From Coenobita brevimanus (taxonomy: Eukaryota > Arthropoda > Malacostraca > Decapoda > Coenobitidae), in the NCBI GenBank assembly GCA_032717465.1, contig CM064657.1:26257966-26321965 (forward strand): 64,000 nt of DNA, given 5' to 3'. Under the pieces are notes generated by a model. The model was not told the origin of the DNA. It worked only from the letters and a program-made list of their open reading frames with translations, and made no database searches. The translations under genes and the position numbers were made by a program. Positions 32,283-43,510 of this stretch are shown in pieces. Within the stretch, counting starts at the first letter, position 1, and each line of letters starts with the position of its first letter.

Positions 32283-35087
32283 TCAAGATCCGATCATTTT
32301 GAGATGCCTGGACACACTGCGTTTGAAAGACTGGAGCTCATAGGCAGCAGGAAATACAGACAGAGGGAGACAGTTCCAGAGCTGACCTGTTGCATAAATG
32401 AAAGACTGGGAGTAATGGTTAACTCTTGCATTAGAGAGTTGGACAGAAAAGGGATGAGAGTTTGCTGCCAGACGGGTGCTACGTGCCCGTCGTATAGGTG
32501 GAGGAATGCAAGCAGACAGTTCAGAGCAGCAGTGACCATTAAAGTAGCGATAGAAAAGAGATAAAGATGCAACAGTGCGGCGAAGAGACAGAGGTTGAAG
32601 GGAGTCAGTAAGAGGAGGAGAGTTAATGAGACGAAAAGCCTTTGACTTCACCCTATTGAGAAGAGCTGTATGTGGGGAGCCTCCCCACACATAAGTGTTG
32701 TACTCCACACAGGGGCGGATAAAACCCCTGTATAGAGTCAACAATTGTGCAGGGGTAAAGAAAGAGCGGAGTCGGCTTAGCACACCCAATCTCTTGGAAG
32801 CAGATTTTACAAGAGATGTAATATGATTTTTCCAAGATAAGTCCCGAGTAAATGAAACCCCAAGCATGTTCAAGGATGATGTAGGATTAAGCTGAATATT
32901 ATTAAACATTAGGGGGTATACCTGTGGAGGATTTTGTCGGGTTGATAGGTGTAAGAACTGAGTCTTAGATGCATTAAAGACAACCATATTATTTTTACCC
33001 CAGTCAGAGATACGAGCCAAGTCAGACATTAGGTGTGCCATAGCCTCATCCCTTGTTTGTTGAAGTAACTGTTGAGATGGGCGTTGCGGGAACTGAATGG
33101 AAAGGTGAAGGGTAAAGTCATCAGCGTATGAGTGGATAGGGTTAGATGTACAGCTTAGAAGATCATTGATGAATAAAAGGAAGAGAGTTGGTGATAGGAC
33201 AGAGCCCTGAAGAACACCCCTGTTGATAGAGCTAGGAGAAGAACGATGGCCGTCTACAACAGCGGCTATAGAACGACCAGAAAGGAAGCTAGCGATGAAG
33301 GCACAGATAGAAGGATAGAAACCGTAGGAGGGCAGTTTGGAAATTAAAGATTTATGCCAGACTCGATCGAAAGCCTTTGAGATGTCAAGTGCAATGGCAA
33401 AGCTTTCGCCAAAGTCCCAAAAGGAGGATGACCAGGAGTCTGAAAAGTAGGTGAGAAGATCGCCAGTGGAGCGTCCCTGACGGAACCCATACTGACGATT
33501 GGAAAGAAGGTTGTGATAGGAAAGATGCCTTAAAATTTTTCTATTAAGAATTGACTCGAAAACTTTTGAAATACAGGACATTAAAGCAATTGGACGATAG
33601 TTGGAGGGTTGGGAGTGGTCACCCTTCTTTGGGACTGGCTGAATGAGAGCAAACTTCCAGCAAGAAGGAAAGGTACAAGTTAACAGACAAAGGCGAAAGA
33701 GTTTGCCTAGGCAGGGTGTAAGCACAGAAGCACAGTTCTTGAGAACAACAGGAGGGACCCCATCAGGCCCATATGCCTTGTTAGTACTGAGGCCAGTGAT
33801 GGCAGAAAATACATCAACTGAAGAAATTTTCATGTCAGTCATGAGGAAGTCAGAGGGGGGAAGTGATGGAGGAACAGCACCGGAATCGTCTAAGGTGGAA
33901 TTGGAGGAGAAAGTCTGTGCGAAGAGATCTGCTTTATCAGTAGAAGAAATAGTTACAGAACCATCAGAGTAGAAAAGAGGAGGGAAGGATGATGAGGTAA
34001 AGTTGTTTGAAAGATTTTTGGCAAGGTGCCAGAAGGAGTGGGAAGAATTCGAGTTGAAGAGTTGAGAGCATTTAGTATGGATGAAATTATTTTTAGTAGA
34101 GCGAAGAACAGACTTAGCACGATTCTGGTCAGAAACGTAAAGATGATGTGATTCAGGGGTGGGTTGGCTCCGGTACCTTTTGAAGGCCTTCTCCTTGTTG
34201 CGGACAGCATTAGAACAAGCGTGATTAAACCAAGGCTTTCTTGCGTTAGTCAAAGGATATGAGAAAGGAATGTATGCTTCCATGCCCAAGAGAATAACCT
34301 CCGTAATGCGCAAGGCACACTCAGATGGCTCACGGCCATGGAAGCAATAATCATTCCAGGGAAAATCAAAGAAGTACTGCCTGAGGGCCTCCCAGTCCGC
34401 AGCTCCAAAATGCCACAGACGACGTTTCCCTGGAGGGTCCACAGGCCGTACCGGAGTGATAGGATTAGTTGTGTGGAAGAGGTCAAGTATGTTGGAGCTC
34501 TCTCCAAGGCGGTCAGGGATACGGGTAGGGTGCTGTACAAGCTGCTCTAGGTCATTAAGGATAGAAAAGATGTAGGCTTGTTCACCAGGTGGATCCGTGA
34601 AAGGAGAGGAGAGCCAAAGGTGGTGGTGAACACTGAAATCTCCAAGAATGGAGATTTCAGAGAATGGAGAAATGGACAGAATGTGTTCCATCGTAGAAGT
34701 AAGATAGTCGAAGAATTTTTGATAGTCAGTAGAATTAGGGGATAAGTAAACAGCACAGATATATTTAGTCAGAGAATGACAGGAAAGCCGAAGCCAGAGT
34801 GTGGAGAATTCAGAAGAAACAAGTTCAGGAACACGAGAGCAAGATAAGTCGTTGCGTATGTATACACAACAGCCACCTTTGGCTTTGAAATGAGTATAGA
34901 GAAAGTAGGAAGATACAGAAAAGGGTTTGCTGTCAGTTGCCTCAGACAACTGAGTCTCCGTTAGAAAAAGAAGGTGAGGTTTAGAGGAGGAGAGGTGGTG
35001 CTCAACAGAGCGAAAGTTAGAGGAAAGGCCGCGAATGTTGCAGAAATGAAGAAGAAGAGAGTCAGACAGTGGTTCCAGGCACCTCAA
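32283..35087 (-). CDS. LINE-J ORF2, 934-codon open frame lacking part of the endonuclease
   Basis: The only long open LINE-J frame: endonuclease, linker, reverse transcriptase and C-terminus. The first codon is TTG, so the real start is unknown. Endonuclease motifs visible are [18 protein letters not shown] and [10 protein letters not shown] (Ser where GDFN is usual). A 24-codon in-frame deletion after HTTNP removes the S-D-H motif that copy 1 keeps. RT motifs are intact: [51 protein letters not shown] (Leu for Pro) and [12 protein letters not shown]. The end is RHLKMIGS. It may still make RT, but the nicking enzyme should be dead. Confidence 0.88.
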   Translation of the reverse strand: MRCLEPLSDSLLLHFCNIRGLSSNFRSVEHHLSSSKPHLLFLTETQLSEATDSKPFSVSSYFLYTHFKAKGGCCVYIRNDLSCSRVPELVSSEFSTLWLRLSCHSLTKYICAVYLSPNSTDYQKFFDYLTSTMEHILSISPFSEISILGDFSVHHHLWLSSPFTDPPGEQAYIFSILNDLEQLVQHPTRIPDRLGESSNILDLFHTTNPITPVRPVDPPGKRRLWHFGAADWEALRQYFFDFPWNDYCFHGREPSECALRITEVILLGMEAYIPFSYPLTNARKPWFNHACSNAVRNKEKAFKRYRSQPTPESHHLYVSDQNRAKSVLRSTKNNFIHTKCSQLFNSNSSHSFWHLAKNLSNNFTSSSFPPLFYSDGSVTISSTDKADLFAQTFSSNSTLDDSGAVPPSLPPSDFLMTDMKISSVDVFSAITGLSTNKAYGPDGVPPVVLKNCASVLTPCLGKLFRLCLLTCTFPSCWKFALIQPVPKKGDHSQPSNYRPIALMSCISKVFESILNRKILRHLSYHNLLSNRQYGFRQGRSTGDLLTYFSDSWSSSFWDFGESFAIALDISKAFDRVWHKSLISKLPSYGFYPSICAFIASFLSGRSIAAVVDGHRSSPSSINRGVLQGSVLSPTLFLLFINDLLSCTSNPIHSYADDFTLHLSIQFPQRPSQQLLQQTRDEAMAHLMSDLARISDWGKNNMVVFNASKTQFLHLSTRQNPPQVYPLMFNNIQLNPTSSLNMLGVSFTRDLSWKNHITSLVKSASKRLGVLSRLRSFFTPAQLLTLYRGFIRPCVEYNTYVWGGSPHTALLNRVKSKAFRLINSPPLTDSLQPLSLRRTVASLSLFYRYFNGHCCSELSACIPPPIRRARSTRLAANSHPFSVQLSNARVNHYSQSFIYATGQLWNCLPLSVFPAAYELQSFKRSVSRHLKMIGS

Positions 35088-35410
35088 GTCGTCACCGGGA
35101 GAGGGGCAGATGGCGGGGGCATTTATGGTCCCCCCCCCCTGGGGACTCCGAGGCTTGATTAAAAGACGCCATTTTTGTTGAATTTAGAATAGGAAATGTG
35201 GTGTGTACTGTGCATGTAGTTTGGTGTAGATAGTTAGAGAAATTTGTACTGGAGAGCATGCTGGCCTACTCTGTGTAACTGAGACACTGAAAAAGTTCAG
35301 CAAAGGGGGATGGTCAGGAACTAGTCCTGAGGGCTGATGAAACGGGAGCTCCAGCACTCCGTCATCAGCTTTCCATCCACCTCGGGAGTACTGCCCTGCT
35401 CGACTGGTGC
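35088..35410 (-). promoter_or_regulatory. LINE-J 5' leader, shared with the RTE-PHD element
   Basis: LINEs usually carry an internal promoter here; that role is inference. The part at 35199-35410 matches 48785-48990. Shared blocks on the plus strand include GAG-GTATGCTGG-CTACTCT, TCAGCAAAGG, GGAGCTCCAG and GGGAGTACT-CCCTG. Confidence 0.6.
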
Positions 35411-35724
35411 TACAGTCTACTCCTTTATAGTGTTAATTGTGCTTTACATAGTGTACAGTGTCAAGTACAGTACAGTAAAGGTGTGCAATCTTGAGCCCCC
35501 CTAACACCTCCAAAAACTACCAAAAGTCCTCCTCCATGCCTGGAATACACCCTACAACTGCAAGGAATCATGGTAAGGCAGTTTTTACAGTTTATTATAA
35601 AAACTTTTAATTTTTTTCCATTTTTTCCTTTTTTTTGGGTATGTGTGCTGAGGGGGAACTTAAAGTTCATCCCTACAACTTGGCAAGGCTTGCACATGTA
35701 TTATGCCAAGTTGTAGATGTTTTA

Positions 35725-35764
<40 letters not shown>

Positions 35765-35769
<5 letters not shown>

Positions 35770-38700
35770 ATCACTCTAATATCCGGACGCCCAATAACCG
35801 AACATCCCCACTACCCGGACCTTATCGTCCTGGGATCCAACATTCCCAAAATGGTCCGAAAACCCCCCCAAAAATTTTTTTTTAATCGATTTTTTTGCCA
35901 TCCGTAATTTGAACTTGCCGCGCGCGCCGCGGGAGAGCATTGTTTTGGTTCGTCATTCCTCCAACGTCCAATAGAGCGCCGCTGCATCCTCCCCACTTCC
36001 CGCCTGTCTCTCACCGCGACTGGACCTACGCTCTTCGCAATGGCTGCCCACGTGCTCGCTTTTGTGGTGGTGCCATACTTGCTGCAAGGCCTCCTGCTGC
36101 TCTCGGGCCTCCTCTTAGTGTGTGTGATGATGGCCCCGCCACCTGAGAAAAGGAAGAGAGTGGTGTTGACTCTGGAAAAGAAGAGGGAGATATTGGAGAA
36201 AGTTGATGCGGGTTGGTCTTCTTCCCGCATTCTCCGCGAGTACAACCTGGCCCGGTCGACTTTGTTCGATATCAAACGTTCCCGAGACAAACTCATGCAG
36301 TACACGGCTGACTTCTCGTCGCGAAGCAAACGCAACGTGGAAAGGAAGGTTATGTTTACCCCCAAGTTTGCAGAAATCGACCGATCCACGTCGGTTTGGT
36401 ACCGACAGCAACGTGCAGCTGGTGTGATGGTACGTGGAACGGAGCTGAAGGCTGCTGCTGAGAAGTTTGCAAGGCTTCACGACGCCCTAGACTTCAAGGC
36501 ATCCGAGGGTTGGCTCTTCGCGTTCAAGTTGCGACATGGCCTTACTAACCGTAAAGCACATGGCGAAGCATTGGACGCTAACGAGGATGGAGTTGACGAG
36601 TTTCGGCACAAGGTGAAAAGCTTGATCGACAGGGAGGGCCTCACTCTTGGTCAAGTCTATAACGCAGACGAAACTGGCCTATTCTATCGCTCGCTGCCAA
36701 CGAACACTCTAGCCAAGGAGACGGAGAAGCGTGTACCTGGCCGCAAGCTTTCTAAGGAACGGATATCTGCTTTGTGTTGTGCCAGTGCTAATGGCATGCA
36801 CCGGCTTAAGCCCGTTGTTGTTGGCCGCGCAAAGCAGCCTCGGTGCCTTCGTGGGGTGATGGATGTCCTTCCTCTCGTCTGATACCATTCTTTGAAAGCA
36901 GTGTTCACAGCTGTGATTTCACCGTCACTTCGTCAAGGAGGTCATCCAGTACCAGACGAAGACACTGGGAATCTCGCGCGACCAGGTAAAGGCTCTCCTT
37001 CTGCTCGACAATGCACCTGCCCACCCGTGCGACAAGGACTTGGTTGCTGAAAATGGCCGTAATAGGTGCATGTTTCTGCCACCTAATACGACTGCTCTCA
37101 TTCAACCAATGGACCAAGGAGTGATCGTGGCAACAAAGCGACTGTACCGTCGGAAGTTCCTGGACGAGGTGGTGGTTGTTCTCAAGGATGAGGACGAGCG
37201 CAGGGAAGGACGTGACCCACAAGGCAAGCGGACTTTGGAAAACCTTCACCGCTACAACATCGTCTGTACTGTACAACTGGGCTAGTGCATGGAAGGAAGT
37301 CCCTGTGAAGACTCTTGAAAATGGTTGGTCTCGTCTGCTTCTCGGAACGGATGTGGAGTACGATTTTCTTGAGTTTGACGTGGATGACTTCCATGCACGG
37401 CTACGTACGCACGGCGACGTTGTTGATGTGGACGATGTTCGTGAGTGGTTGGACGACGATGAGGGCGATCCTGGGTATCAGACGTCGTCTGATATCGAGA
37501 TCACGTCTTCGGTTGCTGGTGTCAGTCCCGAACTTGAAGATTCCGACGACGAAGGCGACGATGATGTGGACTCCTCTCAGCAGGACACTACTCCAGCCAT
37601 CCCCAAGCTGAGCGCACTCTGGGAACATCTAGAGTTCGTCCTAGACTACCTGGAACACCCGGACTGCGACAGCGAGATGGGGCCCTTGGGACTCGTGGAG
37701 GAAGTGCGTGCTTTCAGGCAGCGCATCATCAATCGCCAGAATCGTCGGTCATTGCGTCAGTCAACGATTGACAGTTTTTTCAGGCCCGTGACCCCCGCTG
37801 TGCCAAGCCCTGGCTCCACTCCGTTGCCTCTCCAAGACAGGCCCTCATGCTCCGAGCCACAGCCCAGCACATCAGCCACAGTGGAGTCACCGCTCGACGT
37901 GAGTTTGCGGCTTTCCTCAGAGTCTTCTGCAGTGGGTACGCCATCACCACGACCCAGCGATGCACCCCTTGGTCGCCTGCCAGTGATACTCTCGGACTCT
38001 GACTGTGAATAAACAGCAAGAACTTCTCCACTAGACCACACATGAGTTATGAGTGTTGTGCAGTGAAAAAAATGGTGTGTTGTGTTAAGGTTTTCGAGTT
38101 GAGAGAATAGACTCAGTGGAAACAAAATTTAACGTAAATAAACTTCTTTGTTTTGGCTTTGGAAAATAAAAAAAAATTGGGAAAAGTTAATGTGCAACAC
38201 AAAATTAAACTGGAACATTATTTGCACTAAAGTAAACAATGTGAAGAGAACGGACTTCTGTGTGTTACTGACTAAGTTCAGTGCAAGACTTCAGGAAGAG
38301 TGTACTGCAAGGGCTTCAGGAAATCGTTCTTACTGTCAGAGTCCGAGAGGAGGCGGTTATTCATCAAGGTGGCCAGGGACTTGCTGTAAGTAGCCAGAAT
38401 GTTTCATACTGTACTTTTTTCCATACTATACTTACCAGAATGTTTCATACTGTACTTTTTTCCATACTATACTTACCTCATGCATGAGCAGTAGGAATGT
38501 GTTTTTCTGAGTTAGGCTACGTTAGGGTCCATAAGTACCAGAATGTTTATTAATGTATGAACATACTTCTAAACCCTCATTTTATGTTTCTTTTGCATTT
38601 ATTTCAGTCATTTATATGCCTTATTGATGTGATTTGGGTGTTAAATAAGTGCTATGCATGTCCAGAGGGAGTTGTATAGGTGTTTCTCTGAGTTAGGGTC

Positions 38701-38799
38701 CATAAGTACAAGTCCATAAGCTGGGGCCCAATATCCGGACGAAACCAATAACCGGACCTACCAATGGCTCTATTACTCCGGATATTGGAGTGATTACTG
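35765..38799 (+). mobile_element. Tigger/jerky-type transposon (Tigger-E), about 3.0 kb
   Basis: The right end on the minus strand reads CAGTAATCACTCCAATATCC, then TA. The left end reads TAATCACTCTAATATCCGG after a TA tract, with the first three bases (CAG) mutated. Subterminal CCAATAACCGGACCTA-like sequence is also mirrored. The element carries a transposase on the plus strand, about 0.8 kb of downstream non-coding DNA and a small 46-bp duplication at about 38397-38480. Confidence 0.85.
36130..38012 (+). pseudogene. Tigger/jerky transposase, two frameshifts
   Basis: The start chosen is the second ATG at 36130 (MAPPPEKRKRVVLTLEKKRE), because it opens the conserved psq HTH (DAGWSSSRILREYNLARSTL). 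A CENPB-type domain follows, ending EGWLFAFKLRHGL. The first acidic site is VYNADETGLFYRSLP. After a frameshift near 36885 the second site is LLLLDNAPAHPCD and the third is LIQPMDQGVIVATKRLY. A second frameshift lies near 37270. The acidic tail (LDDDEGDPG, EDSDDEGDDD) leads to RRSLRQSTIDSFFRPVT, a PCNA-interaction-box-like motif. It ends LSDSDCE and stops at 38010-38012. A start at 36040 is also possible but adds a hydrophobic leader that looks spurious. Confidence 0.87.
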
Positions 38800-38821
38800 T
38801 ATATATATATATATATATATA
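38800..38821. repeat. (TA)n microsatellite
   Basis: Short TA tract joining Tigger-E to the next element. Confidence 0.85.
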
Positions 38822-38830
38822 TACACATTA

Positions 38831-39641
38831 CACTCAATCCTCGTAAATCGCGGCAATTTGGGTCTGGACCACTGCCATGATTTACGAATTTCGTGATTTA
38901 TGAATAATAACTCCTATGTGAAAAATTAATTTGGGTCTGGACTTTGGCCAACCCGCCCCCACAGCACCCTACCTACACCTATCTAGGCACCACCAAACAC
39001 AAACATACAAATTTAGGAATATTCAGTGCATGTATGAAATAGAAATAAGCCATGTTAAGGGATCTCACCTTAATCCTATGATGAAATTGGTTAAGTGAAT
39101 GGAGTGGGGTGGTGTTGGGAAGAACTCAGAAATTCTCAGCATTTGCTCTTCCCAAACTCTTTTGCCAGCTTTGAAAACTTCTCTCCCCTCTCAACACAAC
39201 AAATGAGCTCCAAACGTTGACTGTACAACAACTGCGGCAGCTTCCTGACGCCATACTGCTTACAGCACTTCACTGGGGGGTCGGGAGGGGCCATGGCAGG
39301 TAGGAGGCGGGGGAAAGTTGCACAAAAAAGGCAGTTAGCTCTCATACTCCATGGCGCCAGTCCGTAGTGTGCGGACTGGAGGGACAACAACAACAACAAC
39401 AACATGGCGGCATTAGTATGCACATATGCCATCAGGGACGCGCGGTGATTGGTTGTTGGGTCGCGATTTTCAATTTGAATGCCGCAGTTTACAATTCTCC
39501 TCGGAAAAGGCCCACTTGGGTGCCTAGATCCGTGATTTTCATGACTTAACAGTGATTTAAGGTTGCCTGCAGTCTGACGGTCACCTAGCTGTGATTTACG
39601 AATCCGTGATTTATGAACATGCGATTTACAAGGATTGAGTG
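38831..39641 (-). mobile_element. Tigger-type non-autonomous element with a transposase N-terminus
   Basis: The termini are CACTCAATCCTCGTAAATCG on the left and, on the minus strand, CACTCAATCCTTGTAAATCG on the right: 19 of 20 bases. TA flanks both (38829-38830 and 39642-39643). Subterminal repeats of GTGATTTATGAA/GTGATTTACGAA type occur at each end. Confidence 0.88.
39136..39294 (-). pseudogene. Tigger transposase N-terminal fragment (psq HTH)
   Basis: A 52-codon frame starting MAPPDPPVKCCKQYGVRK at 39294. It reaches a helix-turn-helix (VERGEKFSKLAKEFGKSKC) and then a stop. It resembles the first 50 residues of Tigger/pogo transposases. Nothing of the CENPB domain or DDE core follows before the element ends, so this is the remnant in an internally deleted element. 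Confidence 0.6.
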
Positions 39642-39665
39642 TATATATACATATATTTACAAGTA

Positions 39666-40202
39666 TACCTCGATATACGATATTTCTAGCTGCGATACCC
39701 AGGCTTAATGATGGGGGTAGAAATACCACCATACCCCACCTAACGATGGCCAAACCCCATTTTAATTACTTTTTTTTTTACCTATCATGATCATATTTTA
39801 GACTAAACTTGTGTGTTTAGGTTGATTTATAAACAGTTTTTAGACTAAGAGAAATGTGTTTTAGCCATAGGTGGGGTGAACACTGTCGTTTTGGAGTAGA
39901 GTTTACTAAGCTTGATTTTTTTCCGACTTATATTTGACAATATTCAGATTTTATTTGTTAGTTTTAGGGAGTTCTTTAAAGGTGCTAGGCTTAGGTTAGC
40001 TTCTTTTACAGCTGTTAGGCCATTTATATTAGCTTTAAACTTGTTTTTGGGCTCATCTGGGTGGGTTTTGGATTTGGTTGGGGGGAAAAGCCAAGGGTGA
40101 AAAATGCATCCCATTACTTTACATGTTAAATCTACCCCGACATACAATACCCCTCATAACGACGGGTTTTTACCTAACCAATTGCATCGTTAAACCTGGG
40201 TA
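39666..40202. mobile_element. small non-autonomous relative of Tigger-C
   Basis: The ends are TACCTCGATATACGAT on the left and, on the minus strand, TACCCAGGTTTAACGAT on the right, with TA at 39664-39665 and 40203-40204. The right 200 bases, reversed, match the left end of Tigger-C (20711 onward), including GGTTTAAC-ATG-AATTGG, GGTTAGGTAAAA and CACCCA-ATGAGCCC-AAAACA. No coding. This looks like a MITE made from, or sharing ends with, Tigger-C. Confidence 0.78.
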
Positions 40203-40204
40203 TA

Positions 40205-40205
<1 letters not shown>

Positions 40206-40240
<35 letters not shown>
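40206..40240. repeat. (GT)n microsatellite
   Basis: GT dinucleotide run, then a short (TA)n. Confidence 0.95.
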
Positions 40241-40241
<1 letters not shown>

Positions 40242-40268
40242 TATAAATATATATATATATACAGGTAA

Positions 40269-40965
40269 ACAAAAGTAAAGTTATGGTGTTTGAGAGGAAT
40301 GAAGTCACAGAATGTGCAGTGAGGTTGGATGGTGAGGATATGGAGAATGTGAGTGCATTCAAGTACTTGGGTAGTGTGATGAGTAAGGATGGAACCTTGG
40401 GGGATGAAGTGCATGAAAGGGTACAGCAGGGAAGGAAGGTCGTTGGTACACTGAAAGCAGTGATGAGAAATAGGGAGGTCAGTATGGAAGTTAAGAAGTC
40501 ACTGCATGATAGTACTGTGATCCCTACCCTGACGTATGGAAGCGAGGCATGGACCTTGCAAGAGGGAAACGAGTCAAGAGTGAGAGCAGTGGAAATGAGT
40601 TACTTGAGAGGAGCATGTGGAGTGACGTGGAGGGATAGGTTGACGAATGAAGAAGTGAAGGAACGTTGTGGGGTGGATGTAGATGTGGTTGAGAAGATTA
40701 GGAGAAATACACTGAGGTGGTTTGGACATGTGAAGAGAATGAAGAATGAAAGACTGACTAAGAGGGTGTATGTAGGTGAGGTGGAGGGAGGGAGAGGGAG
40801 AGGTAGACCGAGGATGAGGTGGAGGGATGGAGTTGAGAGGTATATGAGGGAGGGGGGGGTGAGTTGGGGGGAGGGTAGTCAAATGGTGGGTGACAGAGTG
40901 ACTTGGAGGCGTTTTGTCTGCGGCCACCCTTTGCGGGATTAGGGCGTCGGGCTATAGATAGATAG
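40269..40965 (+). mobile_element. RTE-GATA subfamily b, second copy, 5' truncated
   Basis: Subfamily b tail (GGGATTAGGGCGTCGGGCTA then GATA repeats). The target-site duplication is ATATATACAGGTAA, 14 bp counting the ambiguous TA part, at 40255-40268 and 40966-40979. The unambiguous part is ACAGGTAA. The insertion split the terminal inverted repeat of the surrounding DNA element. Confidence 0.88.
40283..40942 (+). CDS. RTE-GATA b reverse transcriptase C-terminus, open frame
   Basis: A 219-codon open frame covering only the RT thumb and C-terminal domain (KVMVFERNEVTECAVRLDGE, KYLGSVMSKDG, YGSEAWTLQE, LRWFGHVKRMK, RPRMRWRDG, ending GHPLRD). The catalytic core is absent because the copy is 5' truncated. 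The ATG is an internal Met. No function is expected. It differs only slightly from the copy at 12122-13216, so both are probably recent. Confidence 0.82.
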   Translation: MVFERNEVTECAVRLDGEDMENVSAFKYLGSVMSKDGTLGDEVHERVQQGRKVVGTLKAVMRNREVSMEVKKSLHDSTVIPTLTYGSEAWTLQEGNESRVRAVEMSYLRGACGVTWRDRLTNEEVKERCGVDVDVVEKIRRNTLRWFGHVKRMKNERLTKRVYVGEVEGGRGRGRPRMRWRDGVERYMREGGVSWGEGSQMVGDRVTWRRFVCGHPLRD

Positions 40966-40984
40966 ATATATACAGGTAAGCCCT

Positions 40985-42080
40985 TAATTCACGCGAGGGT
41001 TACATTCCCAGACCCTTCAAGTATGTGGTAAATTTGCATATACATTCTGCCCTTGTATGCACATAATTACGCATGTCTACTAAGTATATTACATCTGAAT
41101 AATACTGTTTATGCATTACATACACCTTATAAACTAGCATAAAGTATAAAAAACAACAAAAACGTAAGAAATTTAACACTGAAACCTGACAAGCACAAGC
41201 ATCGATGGAGAAACTTCAGCAGTCTGGTGCACAAACCCTCACTGCCTCCCATATGCTACATTCTGCCTTCTTTATTGTCCAAACAGTTGACTCATTCACC
41301 CCAAACATACGGTTCCAAGCCAGTTCACAGGCGTAAGTGAAGACACTTTCGCACAGTCTGGTGCACTAGCCCTCACTGACTCCCGTATGCTATGTTCTAT
41401 CTTCTTTATTGTAAGAACAGTTGACTCACCCCAAACACACGTTCAGAGACAATTCACCATGAAGTCAATTCACCATCAAAACATGGACGATTCCGTCATT
41501 CTATAATTATACTTATTAATGATTAATTAATACTTTAATAACTAATTTTCAGGCAGATTTTATATCTCATATAAGTAAAAAACTAGTGTACTGTACTTGC
41601 TAAATAAACTGGTATGTAAATAAATGACAGGGAATCGTCCTGATGGGGAATTGTCGCCGACATTCCTCCCTTAAGTTTGTCCAACATTTTAACTTTCTCT
41701 GTCAGCAACATCACTTTATGAGTCCGTTTGGGTGTGTTACCACATGCATCACTAGCACTATGCTTAGGCCCCAGGTTGGCAGACAAGGCAAGCAATCACT
41801 GGAAGGCAGAAAAATAAGCCACAAATAACGATTCGCGAGTCATGCATGGTTCGACCGTCGGATTCAAACTGACTGTGTGGACCGACCTTCCACACACACA
41901 CACACACATACATATATGTATGCACACAGGCATCAGGTAGGCATTTTTATATTTTATTTATTTCTCTTGTATATTAAAATCATTTATTTGAATTCAATAA
42001 TTTTATGTTTTAATTATTGTACGAAAAATTCGTGGATAACCAAAATCGTGTGAAAAAAGTTCACGTGAATTAAGGGCTTA
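40985..42080. other. non-coding interior of the Tigger-type element
   Basis: No gene. A direct repeat of about 120 bp (CAGTCTGGTGCAC-A-CCCTCACTG, TTCTTTATTGT, ACAGTTGACTCA) lies at about 41220-41300 and 41350-41420. A short (CA)n lies at about 41894-41907. Confidence 0.5.
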
Positions 42081-42088
42081 CCTGTATA

Positions 42089-43510
42089 TGAGGCCGTGCG
42101 TGCGAGTTTGTACCAAGCGACATTTTTTTTTAAAGCCAGAAATCGCGTTTAAAGTTTGCAAATATTGAAACGATCATAACTCCGTTGTTTTTAAAGCTAG
42201 AGACTTCATTCAAAGACCATAATGAAGGGTAAAGTATGCCGAATATACCCATATTGTTAGTCACTGAAAATAATATACGCAAATATACGAAATTATTTTA
42301 TTTCGAAATGCCAAAAATCGGTGATTTATAGTATACAACTTCAACGAAGTATAACTCCGTTATTAATAAAGCTAGAGAATCGATTAAAAAAACATAGTAA
42401 AGAGGAAAGGATGTAGATTAAGAATATATAAACAGATTTTGGATAAACCAATTAGAGCAAGAGAAAACACCTGTTTTCCAAGTGCAACAGAATTTTCACT
42501 CAAAGTTCATGATAACAAAATCATTCAATACATAGTTGTTAATAGACAAAAAAACATCAAATATACACTAGGGGGTGGTGATAATGCACTAGGCCACCAC
42601 GTACATTATCACCACACCCAGTGCCCTCATGTAGTGCCACACATCCACCATTATCACCAGCGTCATCACTATCATCACAAGAACCCCATCACTTTCACCA
42701 CGACGAACTATGGCACCAGGAGCCATATCACCATCATCAACATCCTCACATAACAGCACACTAGCTGCACCATTATCATCATCATCACTATGACTATCAC
42801 TGCTCTCCAAAGCAGCCACACTAAGACCAGGGCGAGCTTTATGGGTGTAAAAAACAGCCACTTTAAAAGACTTGGAGCCTTCAGCAGGGCAGCTCTCTTG
42901 CACCCCTGAAGGCCCAGTGGTAGGGTCATCAACATACTCACTATCAGAAGACATTAAGAGCACAATGAACACACACACACACACACACACACAAAAGGAA
43001 AAGTGTAGCTTTTGTACGCGGAGAATGACATGCGAGGCAAAACTGGGCCTTCGCAGTACTGCCAACAGCATGCGCTGGAAACGCTGAAAACAGCACGTAG
43101 CCACATCATTAGCATAAAAGTTTCTGAGTTAATGAGAAACAATATTGACCTTATTTACCATGTCAGAGCATTTGCAAAATTTACTTAATAATCTGGTACA
43201 TAAATTAAAATTATATTCAAAACAATTGTTAGATGCTAACAATAGCTAACAGTGTATAGCAAGTGGATTGGCAGTGACTCATCCTGTCGGTGTCACTTGG
43301 CACAAACTTGCCGTGTTGGCGGTCTGTCACCCACCCTCATCTCACAAATCGATTTCAGTGTTGTATTTTGGAGGACTTTCAACCTTATGTCTAGTTCAAA
43401 ATTGTAGCAAGCGACATGCCTGGGATATAAAAGAAGGTTCAAAATAGTGACATAACATGAAAACACATGATCGGCTTGGGTGGCGCTTGGTACAAACTCG
43501 CATGTGCGGC

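Larger units (their letters stand above)
32177..35410 (-). mobile_element. LINE-J copy 3, near full length with 5' leader
   Basis: Minus-strand insertion. Poly(A), seen as T at 32179-32196, marks the 3' end. The 5' end is at 35410, starting GCACCAGTCGAGCAGGGC. The candidate 6-bp duplication TACAGT is at 32171-32176 and 35411-35416. The 5' leader of about 320 bp resembles that of the RTE element at 45285-48990. Confidence 0.85.
31945..35727. mobile_element. Tigger-type element (Tigger-D), split by LINE-J copy 3
   Basis: The left end is CAGTAAAACCTCTACAATTC. The right end, read on the minus strand, is CAGTAAAACATCTACAACTT. TA follows the right end. The left flank is TT, next to a TATA tract. 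Tigger-D sequence is 31945-32176 and 35411-35727, about 0.55 kb in all, without coding. It is a small non-autonomous element. Confidence 0.8.
40262..42084. mobile_element. Tigger-type non-autonomous element, RTE inserted in its left terminus
   Basis: The intact right end on the minus strand is CAGGTAAGCCCTTAATTCAC. The left end, CAGGTAAGCCCTTAATTCAC, is at 40973, with its first 7 bases also present at 40262-40268 across the RTE insert. TA flanks both. Without the RTE copy it is about 1.1 kb. Interior blocks such as ATGACAGGGAATCGTCCTGA (41621) also occur in the element at 19493-20708. No transposase seen. Confidence 0.82.

Noticed and set aside
36040..36129. Hydrophobic leader as a signal peptide of the Tigger-E transposase
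   Set aside because: The conserved HTH starts right after the ATG at 36130, and a secreted transposase makes no sense; the leader is upstream untranslated sequence that happens to be open.
42439..42753. His/Tyr-rich open frame
   Set aside because: It comes from CACCAT-type repeats and is antisense to a more plausible acidic frame.
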